Source: Streptomyces sp. S465 (GTDB taxonomy: Bacteria > Actinomycetota > Actinomycetes > Streptomycetales > Streptomycetaceae). From it: a DNA stretch of 64,000 bases. The notes under the pieces were generated by a model, which saw nothing but the letters and a program-made list of their open reading frames with translations, did no database searches and was not told the origin of the DNA. Shown one piece after another: positions 23,403 to 31,289 of the stretch. The position numbers and the translations under genes are program-made. How positions within the stretch are numbered: position 1 is the first letter of the stretch; each line of letters starts with the position of its first letter. Where the stretch lies: assembly GCF_026898115.1 (NCBI RefSeq), contig NZ_CP114036.1:4706001-4770000 (forward strand), written 5' to 3'.

Positions 23403-24296
23403 TCACTTGATGATCGCGACCGGTGCGTCCACCTTGTTGCGGTCGATACGCAGCTTCCGGCCGCCGTGCGTCACGTCGACATTGCCCTTGTACTGGTGGA
23501 TGCGGCGGTGCGGATTCCACGCGCTCTTGGCCAGCACCGGCTCCCCGTACAGCGACGGCTTCTTCTTCCAGCGCGCGAACCACATCGCGGAGGGCAGGTC
23601 ACGGACCCCGGCCCGGCGGGCCTGCTCCACATGGCGCACCCCGGACTCGGCGCTGCTGTAGAAGCCGGGGAAGAAGCCGCGCGAGCGGACCTCGCGGTTC
23701 CAGCCGCGGATGAAGGAGAGCGTCTTGGCGGCACAGCTCTTCCGCGTCAGGTCGTACGCCTCCATGTCGAGGTAGAGCGCGCTGCGCTTCTTCATGGACA
23801 GCGCCTTGGCGCGCGCCACCGCGTCCTTGCCCTCCTTGCGCCCCTGGGAGAAGGGCTTGCTGCCGATGGGCACATGCTTCTTGTTGGCGCTGCGGACGCA
23901 GGGGGCCTGGGATCCGACGAAGATGGGCAGGACCCGCCACTTCATGCTCTTGACGCCGCGCATCCAGGAGACGGTGAGGTGGGGCTGGCTCGCACAGGCC
24001 CGGCCGCGGCCGGCGTAATAGACGCCGACGGCGCGGTAGCGCGAGCTGTTCCACGCACGCAGGGTGGCGAGGGATGGCGCGTGGCAGGTGTCGAAGGCCC
24101 AGCCCTTGAAGACCTTGGCGCCCAGGGGGCGGGGGTCGGGGAGGACCTCCGCCGAGGCGGCGGGGGTGGCACCGGCGACCGAGGTGGCCAGCGCCGCGAC
24201 CAGACCGGCGATCCAGCCCGTGGCCTTCCATCTGCCCTTCGTGGCCTTCCATCTGCTCTGGTTACGTCGGGTCATATGACGAGTGAAGGTGGACAT
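23403..24296 (-). CDS. Secreted DUF1906 glycoside-hydrolase-like protein
   Basis: A 297-residue protein. A long basic signal region (TRRNQSRWK..., hydrophobic WIAGLVAALATSVAGATPAA, residues ~27-48) is followed by a DUF1906/Rv2525c-like TIM-barrel domain: GWAFDTCHAPSLATLRAW, YRAVGVYYAGRGRAC, LPIFVGSQ, ALYLDMEAYDL (catalytic-type acidic residues) and GFFPGFYSS. In mycobacteria the family is Tat-exported and linked to cell-wall homeostasis. The RWKAT-KG-RWKAT start comes from a short direct repeat in the DNA. ATG 24275 is an alternative start. It is probably monocistronic. Confidence 0.85.
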   Translation of the reverse strand: MSTFTRHMTRRNQSRWKATKGRWKATGWIAGLVAALATSVAGATPAASAEVLPDPRPLGAKVFKGWAFDTCHAPSLATLRAWNSSRYRAVGVYYAGRGRACASQPHLTVSWMRGVKSMKWRVLPIFVGSQAPCVRSANKKHVPIGSKPFSQGRKEGKDAVARAKALSMKKRSALYLDMEAYDLTRKSCAAKTLSFIRGWNREVRSRGFFPGFYSSAESGVRHVEQARRAGVRDLPSAMWFARWKKKPSLYGEPVLAKSAWNPHRRIHQYKGNVDVTHGGRKLRIDRNKVDAPVAIIK

Positions 24297-24328
24297 CGGC
24301 GGACCGCTACCGCCGACACGCGCACGGT

Positions 24329-25495
24329 TCAGCCGTCTGCGCCGAGGAGAAGCCCGGATGTCGGTACCCCGGTGCCCGCGGTGACCAGGACCCGGGCGGC
24401 CTCCGCCACCTGGTTGACGGAGGTGCCGCGGATCTGTCGGACGGCCTCGGCGATCCCGTTCATCCCGTGCAGATACGCCTCCCCCAGCTGACCGCCGTGC
24501 GTGTTGAGCGGCAGCGCGTCCTCGGCGACGAACCCGGCCGCCTCACCGCGTCCGCAGAAGCCGAACTCCTCCAGCTGCATCAGCACGAATGGCGTGAAGT
24601 GGTCGTACAGGACGGCCACGTCGATGTCGGCCGGGGTCAGCCCGCTGCCGCGCCACAGCTGACCCGCCACCACCCCCATCTCGGGCAGGCCGGTCAGATC
24701 GTCGCGGTAGAAGCTCGTCATCTGCTCCTGGCCGCGCCCTGCCCCCTGCGCCGCGGCCGTGATCACGGCGGGCGGACGCCGGAGGTCCCGCGCCCGCTCC
24801 ACGCTGGTGACCACGAGCGCCTGGCCGCCGTCCGTCTCCTGGCAGCAGTCGAGCAGCCGCAGCGGCTCGACGATCCAGCGGGAGGCGGCGTGGTCGGCGA
24901 GGGTGATCGGCTTGCCGTGGAAGTACGCGGCCGGGTTGGTGGCGGCGTACCGGCGATCGGTGACGGCCACATGGCCGAAAACCTCGGGCGTCAGCCCGTA
25001 GGCGTACAGATAGCGCTGGGCGGCCATGGCGACCCACGAGGCCGGGGTCAGCAGCCCGAAGGGCAGCGACCAGCCGAGCGCGGCGCCCTCGGCGGACGGC
25101 TCGCGGTGCTGTACGCCTGAGCCGAAGCGGCGCCCGGAACGCTCGTTGAACGCGCGGTAGCAGACGACGACCTCGGCGACACCGGTCGCGACGGCGAGCG
25201 CGGCCTGCTGCACGGTGGCACAGGCGGCGCCCCCGCCGTAGTGGACCCGCGAGAAGAAGGTGAGATCGCCGATGCCGCACGCCTGGGCCACGGTGATCTC
25301 GGGGCTGGTGTCCATGGTGAAGGTGACCAGCCCGTCCACATCGGCCGGGGCGAGCCCCGCGTCGTCCAGGGCCGCCTGGACGGCCTCGACCGCCAGCTTC
25401 AGCTCACTGCGGCCGGAGTCCTTGGAGAACTCGGTGGCCCCGATCCCGACGAGGGCGGCCCGGCCGCCCAGGGCGTCCGCCTTGCGGGCGCTCAT
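24329..25495 (-). CDS. Thiolase-like lipid-transfer protein (Ltp2-type aldolase subunit)
   Basis: A 388-residue thiolase-fold protein of the SCP-x/Ltp group: ALVGIGATEFSKDSGRSELKLAVEAV, VHYGGGAACATVQQAAL, PLNTHGGQLGEAYLHGMNG. The thiolase nucleophile Cys is replaced by Gly/Ala residues around VHYGGGAACA, as in non-acyltransfer Ltp proteins. In Mycobacterium, Ltp2 with the DUF35 domain of ChsH2 forms the retro-aldolase that releases propionyl-CoA from the steroid side chain. Its ATG overlaps the stop of the MaoC gene, and the DUF35 fusion is next upstream, so the same heteromeric hydratase-aldolase is expected. The substrate in this organism is unknown. Confidence 0.85.
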   Translation of the reverse strand: MSARKADALGGRAALVGIGATEFSKDSGRSELKLAVEAVQAALDDAGLAPADVDGLVTFTMDTSPEITVAQACGIGDLTFFSRVHYGGGAACATVQQAALAVATGVAEVVVCYRAFNERSGRRFGSGVQHREPSAEGAALGWSLPFGLLTPASWVAMAAQRYLYAYGLTPEVFGHVAVTDRRYAATNPAAYFHGKPITLADHAASRWIVEPLRLLDCCQETDGGQALVVTSVERARDLRRPPAVITAAAQGAGRGQEQMTSFYRDDLTGLPEMGVVAGQLWRGSGLTPADIDVAVLYDHFTPFVLMQLEEFGFCGRGEAAGFVAEDALPLNTHGGQLGEAYLHGMNGIAEAVRQIRGTSVNQVAEAARVLVTAGTGVPTSGLLLGADG

Positions 25496-25959
25496 CGGGA
25501 CGCGTCCGGGGTGGGTGTGGGGGCGTCGGCGGTGGTCGTGGGGTCGTCGGCACGCGGGGCACGCGGGACGTCGTCGGGGAGCCGCACCGTGACCTTGCCG
25601 GTCACATGGTGGCCGATGCCGTTCCTGCCGGTGACCGCGACCTCCGCCATGCCATCGACGACCGAGGTGATCTCGCCGGTCAGCACCATCTCATCACCGG
25701 GGTAGTTGGGCGCACCGAGCCGGATGGCGACCCTACGGAGCTGGGCCCGCGGCCCGAAGTGATCGGTGATGTACCGGCCGACCAGCCCGTTGGTGGTGAG
25801 GATGTTCATGAAGATGTCCGGGGAGCCCTTCTCCTTGGCCGCCTCGTGGTCGTGGTGCACATCCTGGTAGTCCCGGGAGGCGAGGGCGCCGGCGACGATC
25901 AGGGTCCGGGTGATCGGGATGCGCAGCGGGGGCAGCTCATCGCCCGTACGCACCGTCAT
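25492..25959 (-). CDS. MaoC-like hydratase (ChsH1-type)
   Basis: A 155-residue hot-dog-fold protein with the hydratase-2 motif YQDVHHDHEAAKEKGSPDIF (catalytic Asp/His) and NGLVGRYITDHFGP. It is the small active subunit of MaoC/ChsH1 type, which pairs with the inactive MaoC half of the ChsH2-like protein encoded upstream. ATG 25959 is the sensible start; the longer frame upstream is non-coding in character. Its stop overlaps the Ltp2-like start (4 nt). The Pro/Thr/Asp tail after VTVRLPDDV is low complexity. Confidence 0.85.
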   Translation of the reverse strand: MTVRTGDELPPLRIPITRTLIVAGALASRDYQDVHHDHEAAKEKGSPDIFMNILTTNGLVGRYITDHFGPRAQLRRVAIRLGAPNYPGDEMVLTGEITSVVDGMAEVAVTGRNGIGHHVTGKVTVRLPDDVPRAPRADDPTTTADAPTPTPDASR

Positions 25960-26057
25960 ACGACCGCCTCCTCGTCCGTACCGTGTCCGTGCCCTGTCTG
26001 CCCTGTCCGTGCCGTCCGTCGGGGCTGTCCTTCCGGTTCTCGCCCCCGGCCCGTCGC

Positions 26058-27017
26058 TCAGACCTCCGCGCACCGGAACACGGGCAGCTCCAGCTCGTCG
26101 TCCACACGCAGGAACTCCAGCTGGACGGGCATGCCGATGCGCACCTTGTCGTACGGCACGCCGGTGATGTCGCTGATCATCCGCACCCCCTCCGCGAGCT
26201 CGATCAGGCCGACCGCGTAGGGCGGGTCGAAGGCGGGGAAGGGCGGATGGTGCATGACCACATAGCTGAACACCGTGCCGTCGCCGGACGCCTCGACCGC
26301 CTCCCACCGCTGGGAACCGCACGTCCCGCACCCCGGCAGCCAGGGGAAGCGCGGGGCGGCGCAGTCCAGGCAGCGCTGGATGAGCAGCTGATGCCGGGCG
26401 ACGCCCTCCCAGAAGCCCGCGTTGTCGCGGTTGACGACGGGCCGGGGGCGGCGGGGACGGTCGGCCCTCGTCGGCGGCTTCGACTGCGTTCGCGGTGGTG
26501 TGTACGTCGCGGGTGCGTACTTGAGGATGCGGAAGCGGTGGGTGCCGACCAGCCCCCCGTCACCGGCCCGGACGTTCATCCGGGTGGTGACGAAGTGCCC
26601 GCTGCCCAGCCTGGTGGTCTTGCGCGGCGACACCGACTCGATGACCGCGTCGAAGGTGATCTGATCGCCGGGACGCAGCGGCCGCAGGTACTCCTGCTCG
26701 CAGTCGGTGGCGACCACCGAGGTGCAGCCCGCGCGGTCAAGCAGCGCCAGCAGTTCGAGGTACGCGTTGGAGCGGGCCGAACCGGCGGGGCGCCCGGCCA
26801 GCCCTGCCATCGTCCACGCCTGGAGCATCGTCGGCGGGGCGATGCCGGGGTAGGCGGGGTTGGTGTCGCCCATCGCCTCGCACCAGTGCCTGATCATGGG
26901 CTCGTTGACGGGGTCCCTGCCCCTGCCGCCGCTCGAGGCCGTCCGTCCCTCGTACGCCTTCAGCCGTCCGTACAGCTCGTCCTGGTCATGCGGGTCATCC
27001 AGCTCGTCACGCGTCAT
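26058..27017 (-). CDS. MaoC-N / DUF35 OB-fold fusion (ChsH2-type)
   Basis: A 319-residue protein. Residues ~15-165 form a FAS1-type dehydratase (hot-dog) domain (PTMLQAWTMAGLAG, ECEQEYLRP-like CEQEYLRPLRPGD). Residues ~200-319 are DUF35: zinc ribbon CLDCAAPRFPWLPGCGTC and the OB fold DGTVFSYVVMHHPPFP. This two-domain order is that of ChsH2 of cholesterol degradation, where the MaoC half binds the acyl-CoA and DUF35 recruits Ltp2. It is first of three genes (98 nt before the MaoC gene, then an overlap to Ltp2-like), all reading leftward. No acyl-CoA dehydrogenase is adjacent, so the preceding step must be encoded elsewhere. Confidence 0.87.
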   Translation of the reverse strand: MTRDELDDPHDQDELYGRLKAYEGRTASSGGRGRDPVNEPMIRHWCEAMGDTNPAYPGIAPPTMLQAWTMAGLAGRPAGSARSNAYLELLALLDRAGCTSVVATDCEQEYLRPLRPGDQITFDAVIESVSPRKTTRLGSGHFVTTRMNVRAGDGGLVGTHRFRILKYAPATYTPPRTQSKPPTRADRPRRPRPVVNRDNAGFWEGVARHQLLIQRCLDCAAPRFPWLPGCGTCGSQRWEAVEASGDGTVFSYVVMHHPPFPAFDPPYAVGLIELAEGVRMISDITGVPYDKVRIGMPVQLEFLRVDDELELPVFRCAEV

Positions 27018-27665
27018 CGCTTCCCCTGCCGCATGTCTGCCGTAGAAAGCTTTTCTGACTATCCGTCAGCTAAATCGACGCTGTCAAGAACACCGGGATG
27101 CCGAAGCGCACCCGCCACGCACGATCGCGCGACGGCGTTGATTCGCCATCGCGCGATCGTTACGACCTCACCCGTCCCGTTCGCTCAATGAATCACCACG
27201 GCTCACTCAGATCGATCGGACAATGCCCCACCCCCGGCTCCCCCGCTTTCCCCTCGCGGGCGCCCGCGAGGGCGGCGATCTCCCCCCGCGCGAGCGGGGC
27301 AGGCCCCAGGAGCCGAGGACCGGCCGGCCGAGACTCACCCGGATGTCCGCCATGTCGATCCCTCCGATCCCCCGACGCTCGGGAAGTGTCGCGGAAGCAG
27401 AGTTGCCCACCGATTCCCGGACGATGCGCGCGGGCCGCTGGAATTACCACGCAAGCATGATGAACCTGTTTTAAACGCCGGATGCACCCTCACTCCCCGC
27501 CCCGCACCGATGCGCCGCCCCGCCCGGGCGCAGGACGAGAAGAGCCAGGGAATCGAGTCCGGGAACGGGACGGGGAGGGGAACCGGTTCCGCATACTTTC
27601 GGCCATCCTCGACGGCTTGCCGAGCCCTCTTCCCATTACCGAACACTTGTCCGAAACTGGAGGAC
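27018..27665. other. Intergenic region with a long inverted repeat
   Basis: No gene is called. A 12-bp inverted repeat, ACGATCGCGCGA (27121-27132) with its complement (27149-27160), has an inner GGCG/CGCC stem in the loop and could be an operator or a structured leader for the divergent lipid operon. The rest is GC-rich with short frames of poor codon bias. The prim-pol RBS GGAGGA lies at 27659-27664. Confidence 0.5.
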
Positions 27666-28754
27666 ATGGCGAACCCTGCACTCGCCCATGCTCTCGCCCA
27701 CGCCCTGACCGCCGCGGCCCACGGCTTCCGCGTGATCCCACTGACCCGCGCCAAACTGCCCGCCGTGCGCTCCCCCCACCACCACGACCCCGCGCCCCTG
27801 CCGTGTCACGGCGAATGCGGCCGACTGGGCCACGGTGTCCATGACGCGTCGGCGGACCCGGAGGCGATCCGCGCCCTGTTCGCCGCGGCCCCCTGGGCCA
27901 CCGGCTACGGCATCGCCTGCGGATGCGCCCCGCACCACCTCATCGGCGTCGACCTCGACCTCAGGGACGGACGAGCCGGAGCGCATCAAGGGGCCGGAGA
28001 AGCGGGCGGCACGACCAGTCGAGCCGGGCAGGCCGGGGAGCCCGGTGGAGCCGGGCAGACGCGGCAAGACGGGCAGGCCGGGGAGCCCGGGAAGCCGGGT
28101 GCAAGCGGTAAGGCCGGTGCAAGCGCCAGGACCGGCACAAGCGCCAAGACCGGTGCAAGCGCCAGGACCGGCACGGACGGTCCGGCCGCCCTCGCCCGGC
28201 TGGCCCGCGAGCACGCCTTCGCCATCCCCCGTACGGTCACCGTGCTCACCCCGAGCGGCGGCCGCCATCTGTGGCTGTGCGGCCCGCCCGGCCTCACCGT
28301 CCCCAACTCCGCCGGCCGGCTGGCCCCCGGCATCGACATCCGCGGGCTGGGCGGCTATCTGGTCGGCCCCGGTTCGTACAGCTCACATGGCAGTTACCGG
28401 CTCGCGCCCGGCTCCCCCGACTGGGCCCCGGCGCCCGCCCCGCCCGCGCTGCTGCGCCTGCTCACGCCCCCACGCCCCTCCCCCCGCCCGTACCCGCCGT
28501 CCCCCGGACCCCGTCCCGCGGCCCTGGCGGGACTCGTACGGTTCGTCCGCGCCTCGCGGGAGGGCCAGCGCAACGTCCGGCTGTTCTGGGCCGCCTGCCG
28601 CGCCTACGAGACGGGCGCCGGGCCGGAATTGGCCCCCGACCTGATCGAGGCCGCGCTGGACACCGGTCTGCCCCCGCACGAGGCCCGCGCCACCGTCGCC
28701 TCCGCGGCCCGCAGCGCCGCCCGCCACCTCCAGCCCCCGGAGGCATGGGCCTGA
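27666..28754 (+). CDS. Prim-pol domain protein (bifunctional DNA primase/polymerase type)
   Basis: A 362-residue protein. The N-terminal prim-pol fold is visible: ALTAAAHGFRVIPLTRAK, WATGYGIACG, IGVDLDLRDG (the DxD metal pair), then PSGGRHLWLCGP and GLGGYLVGPGS. A collagen-like Gly-rich insert of about 65 residues (GKPGASGKAG, ARTGTSAKTG repeats) interrupts the domain just after the DxD motif. The C-terminus has the small helical primase-associated region (GQRNVRLFWAACRAYE). ATG 27666 directly follows GGAGGAC. No helicase domain is fused and no plasmid genes are adjacent, but a 16-bp tandem array follows. Confidence 0.8.
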   Translation: MANPALAHALAHALTAAAHGFRVIPLTRAKLPAVRSPHHHDPAPLPCHGECGRLGHGVHDASADPEAIRALFAAAPWATGYGIACGCAPHHLIGVDLDLRDGRAGAHQGAGEAGGTTSRAGQAGEPGGAGQTRQDGQAGEPGKPGASGKAGASARTGTSAKTGASARTGTDGPAALARLAREHAFAIPRTVTVLTPSGGRHLWLCGPPGLTVPNSAGRLAPGIDIRGLGGYLVGPGSYSSHGSYRLAPGSPDWAPAPAPPALLRLLTPPRPSPRPYPPSPGPRPAALAGLVRFVRASREGQRNVRLFWAACRAYETGAGPELAPDLIEAALDTGLPPHEARATVASAARSAARHLQPPEAWA

Positions 28755-29123
28755 CGCCTGCTGGGCCGCATGAACGGAGCTGGGGCGGCAGGCGTACGAC
28801 AGGACGCCAGAGGCGGCGCGATCCAGCGGTACACAGACAGTGATCCGTGCGCTACGGGAACGAGGAGCACTATCGTGACCACGCGACGAGGCGCTCCGTA
28901 CAGGAACCCAGCGGCGCAGGGACCAGGCGACGTAGCAACCCGAACGTCGTAGGAACCAAGCGGCACAGGAACCGAACGGCGTAGGGACCGAACGGCGTAG
29001 CAACCACACGCCCACTCGCCGGCGCTTCCGCCCTTGAGGCGGACAGTGAAGGGATCCCCGCTCTCCCCGTGACCGGCCGGCCGCCTCCGGCGCACCGGCA
29101 CCAAGGCGCGAGAGGGGGGAGCA
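28755..29123. other. Intergenic region carrying a 16-bp tandem array
   Basis: No gene. Apart from the array described separately (28901-29013), I see only the GAGAGGGGGGAG RBS of the next gene near 29110. Confidence 0.55.
28901..29013. repeat. Seven-unit 16-bp tandem repeat (iteron-like)
   Basis: Seven units of consensus YAGGRACCRARCGGCG run head-to-tail (28901, 28917, 28933, 28950, 28966, 28982, 28998), all 16 bp except one of 17. Units 5 and 6 differ by only two bases. The array lies 150 bp behind the prim-pol gene. Confidence 0.7.
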
Positions 29124-29921
29124 TTGCACGAGCTCTACGCACAGGGGTGGTTCGCGGACGCCGTGTTACCCATGGGCGTCTGTGCGCTGGTCACCTGGAT
29201 TTCGCTGGTCCATCGCTTCGCCGACAAGGGCCGTCTGCTGGGGACCGTACGGTCCGCGGCGCTGTGCTGCGGGATCATCGCCTGCACCTGCGCGGCGGCG
29301 CTGCTCACCATCGTCCTGCTGCTGCCGCACGCCGCCGATGTGCCTCCCGCCGTGGCCGCTGCCGCCGCGGGCGGCGCCCTGGCGCCACGCGTCCGTCAGC
29401 AGCAGAGCCAGCAGTCCACACCACCCTTCGTGGCCGTGATCACGCTGGGTATCGCGGTGCTGCTGAGCGAACTGGAGCGGCGGCTGGTACATGACATGTA
29501 CATCCACTGCCACCGGCTGGTCAGGGACTTCGAGAACGTGGCCCAGCTGCGCATGTTCGCCTTCGAGGCCCGCCGCCACCTGCGCGGCTGCGCCTCCGCG
29601 ACCAAGGACAAGACGACGATCAACACCTTGTACGAAGAGGTGGACCAACTCCTGGACGACGCCGCCAAGGTGGAGGCCGACGTCGAGGCGAGGTGCCGGC
29701 AGCGCGAGGTCCAGGAGTTCGCGCCGGAGCTGCACGCCCCGACCCGGGAGGAGGCGGAGGACCGCCGTCAGGCCCTGGCGATGGCCATGGACGCCTGCGT
29801 GCGCATGCTGGAGTTCGGCTACCGCACCGGCAAGCGGAGCGGCGACCGGGAGCTGATGCGGCTCCGGGACGAGGCACTGGCCGTACGGCCACTCGCCACG
29901 ACGGGCGCCCCACACCCCTGA
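29124..29921 (+). CDS. Two-span membrane protein with cytoplasmic helical domain
   Basis: A 265-residue protein of unknown family. TM segments lie at about residues 8-28 and 42-68, a Gln-rich loop (RQQQSQQS) and a third hydrophobic patch FVAVITLGIAVLL near 102-116, then about 140 residues of charged helices (RDFENVAQLRMFAFEARRHL, LYEEVDQLLDDAAKVEADVEARC). The start is TTG 29124 behind a GAGGGGGGAGC RBS. It might anchor a coiled-coil sensor at the membrane. It is not obviously in an operon. Confidence 0.65.
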   Translation: MHELYAQGWFADAVLPMGVCALVTWISLVHRFADKGRLLGTVRSAALCCGIIACTCAAALLTIVLLLPHAADVPPAVAAAAAGGALAPRVRQQQSQQSTPPFVAVITLGIAVLLSELERRLVHDMYIHCHRLVRDFENVAQLRMFAFEARRHLRGCASATKDKTTINTLYEEVDQLLDDAAKVEADVEARCRQREVQEFAPELHAPTREEAEDRRQALAMAMDACVRMLEFGYRTGKRSGDRELMRLRDEALAVRPLATTGAPHP

Positions 29922-30010
29922 CCAGGCGCCACGCGCCGCCAACAGGGGTCAGGGCGCGCGCCGCCACCAGGGTCAGGGCCATCAGGGCCATCCGAGGCAC
30001 ACCGACGCAC

Positions 30011-30346
30011 TCAGGGAGCGTAGACAAAGGCATCGGACCCATCGCCGAGCCCATGCGCCCGACGAGCCCCGTCCTCCTTGGGCTCCACAAAGCTGATCTT
30101 GATGTCCAGCTCAAGGGCCTCGGCCACGGCCGCGAGGGACCGCAGCGTCAGATTCTCGTCCCCGGAAAGTATTTGGCTCACCCGTCCCGGGCTGACGTCC
30201 ATGAGCCGGGCGAGGTCCGCGCGGCTCATGTCGCGCTTCCCCAGCAACCCCGCGACCTCCACCGTGGCCTGCCGCGCCAACCGGGCCCCGGCACGGTCCG
30301 CAGCCTCCCCCTTCGTACCTTTGCTCTTCCACGGCACACTCATCAC
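30011..30346 (-). CDS. XRE-family HTH regulator (antitoxin-like)
   Basis: A 111-residue protein. A Lys/Arg-rich start is followed by a Cro/C1 HTH (VAGLLGKRDMSRADLARLMDVS, GRVSQILSGDENLTLRSLAAVAEALELDI) near residues 30-90. The size and the position of the HTH match HigA/MqsA-like antitoxins or small repressors. The divergent gene at 30551 is the only candidate partner but shows no RelE/HigB features. ATG 30346 or the adjacent ATG 30343 is the start. Confidence 0.8.
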   Translation of the reverse strand: MMSVPWKSKGTKGEAADRAGARLARQATVEVAGLLGKRDMSRADLARLMDVSPGRVSQILSGDENLTLRSLAAVAEALELDIKISFVEPKEDGARRAHGLGDGSDAFVYAP

Positions 30347-30550
30347 TCTCCCAGCGCATGGTGCCGGCCATGGGGCATCGCCCCCTCAGCGACAGGTTCC
30401 CACCTTTAGCTACAACTAAAAGCCCTCTTCCGCCATCCCCGCCCGCCAACCCACCCCCACTCGGCCGAACCCCCCGCCCTGACCTGCACCAAGCCCCCAT
30501 CCACCACTTTTCGGCCAGATTCGCGGCGACGGGCTCGTAACCTCGTCACC

Positions 30551-31228
30551 GTGCAGAGCAGCGAAGCCAGTGAATCTGCGGGCGCAGCCCCCTATGTACG
30601 CTTCCAGAGCACCGTCCGGAACGCGCGCGGCTACTACACCGGAGTCTTCGGACTGGTCAACGGCCTGGCCCGAGCCGGGAAGCTGACCGCCGAGCAAGAG
30701 CGCTTCCGCCGGACCAACAACGACTGGTACAACGCGGCCTATCCCGACCCTTCCACCGTCGACCCCACGGTTTACGACCACGAACTCCACCCCGGAGCCG
30801 CCGCCTGGTTCAAGTCCACGTCCCGGGAACTCATCCAGCGAGCCGACGGCTACCTGCGTATCCTCACCGCCCATGGGATCGAGTGCCGGATGCTCAGCTC
30901 ATCGAACCCAGGAAGGATCGTCTACGAGGACGCCCACCAAATCGTCGTCGTCCCCCACACCGGGGTTAGCGGCCGAAACCACAGCCACAGCGCCGCCGTC
31001 CCGACCACGCGTCCATCGCCCCCGATCCGTGAGTCCCCGTCAAGCGCCGGCCCGTCTTCGAGCCCGGCACCAGCGTCTCGACCCGGAAACGGCGGACACG
31101 CAGAAGGGGTGCCCCTGAACCAGGGGCACCCCTTCCGACCAGCTAGTTCGCTGACCTGCGCGGAGGCTGAGGGATTTGAACCCTCGGTGACATCGCTGCC
31201 ACGACGGTTTTCAAGACCGTTCCCTTAG
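30551..31228 (+). CDS. Unknown protein; reading frame runs into tRNA-Ser
   Basis: The first ~140 residues look like a real globular protein (VRFQSTVRNARGYYTGVFGL, FRRTNNDWYNAAYPDPSTVD, AAWFKSTSRELIQRADGYL, IVYEDAHQIVVVPHT). After residue ~140 the frame is low-complexity Ser/Pro/His and ends inside the antisense of tRNA-Ser(TGA). I infer that the original stop near 30,965 was lost. The start is GTG 30551. I do not recognise the family; similar short proteins occur next to XRE regulators in Streptomyces. It is divergent from the XRE gene at 30011-30346. Confidence 0.55.
   Translation: MQSSEASESAGAAPYVRFQSTVRNARGYYTGVFGLVNGLARAGKLTAEQERFRRTNNDWYNAAYPDPSTVDPTVYDHELHPGAAAWFKSTSRELIQRADGYLRILTAHGIECRMLSSSNPGRIVYEDAHQIVVVPHTGVSGRNHSHSAAVPTTRPSPPIRESPSSAGPSSSPAPASRPGNGGHAEGVPLNQGHPFRPASSLTCAEAEGFEPSVTSLPRRFSRPFP
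31104..31134. terminator. Strong 14-bp hairpin
   Basis: AAGGGGTGCCCCTG and its complement flank a 3-nt loop. It lies 27 nt behind the tRNA-Ser 3' end and also inside the doubtful 3' part of the gene at 30551, which supports the view that this gene once ended earlier. Confidence 0.75.
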
Positions 31229-31247
31229 GCCGCTCGGGCAAGCCTCC
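31161..31247 (-). tRNA. tRNA-Ser (anticodon TGA)
   Basis: An 87-nt class II tRNA: acceptor GGAGGCT with its complement, anticodon stem ACGGT/ACCGT closing CTTGAAA (anticodon TGA, reads UCA), a long variable arm and T-loop GGTTCAAATCC. CCA is not encoded. Confidence 0.95.
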
Positions 31248-31289
31248 CCGCGCCACTCTCGGTGGTGGCGCGAGGATCAGCCTAGCGTG

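Noticed and set aside
15109..31185. A 27-bp direct repeat beginning GCGGAGGCTGAGGG at 15109 and 31159 as possible attachment sites
   Set aside because: Both are the conserved 3' ends of two different tRNA-Ser genes, each complete, with ordinary core genes between them.
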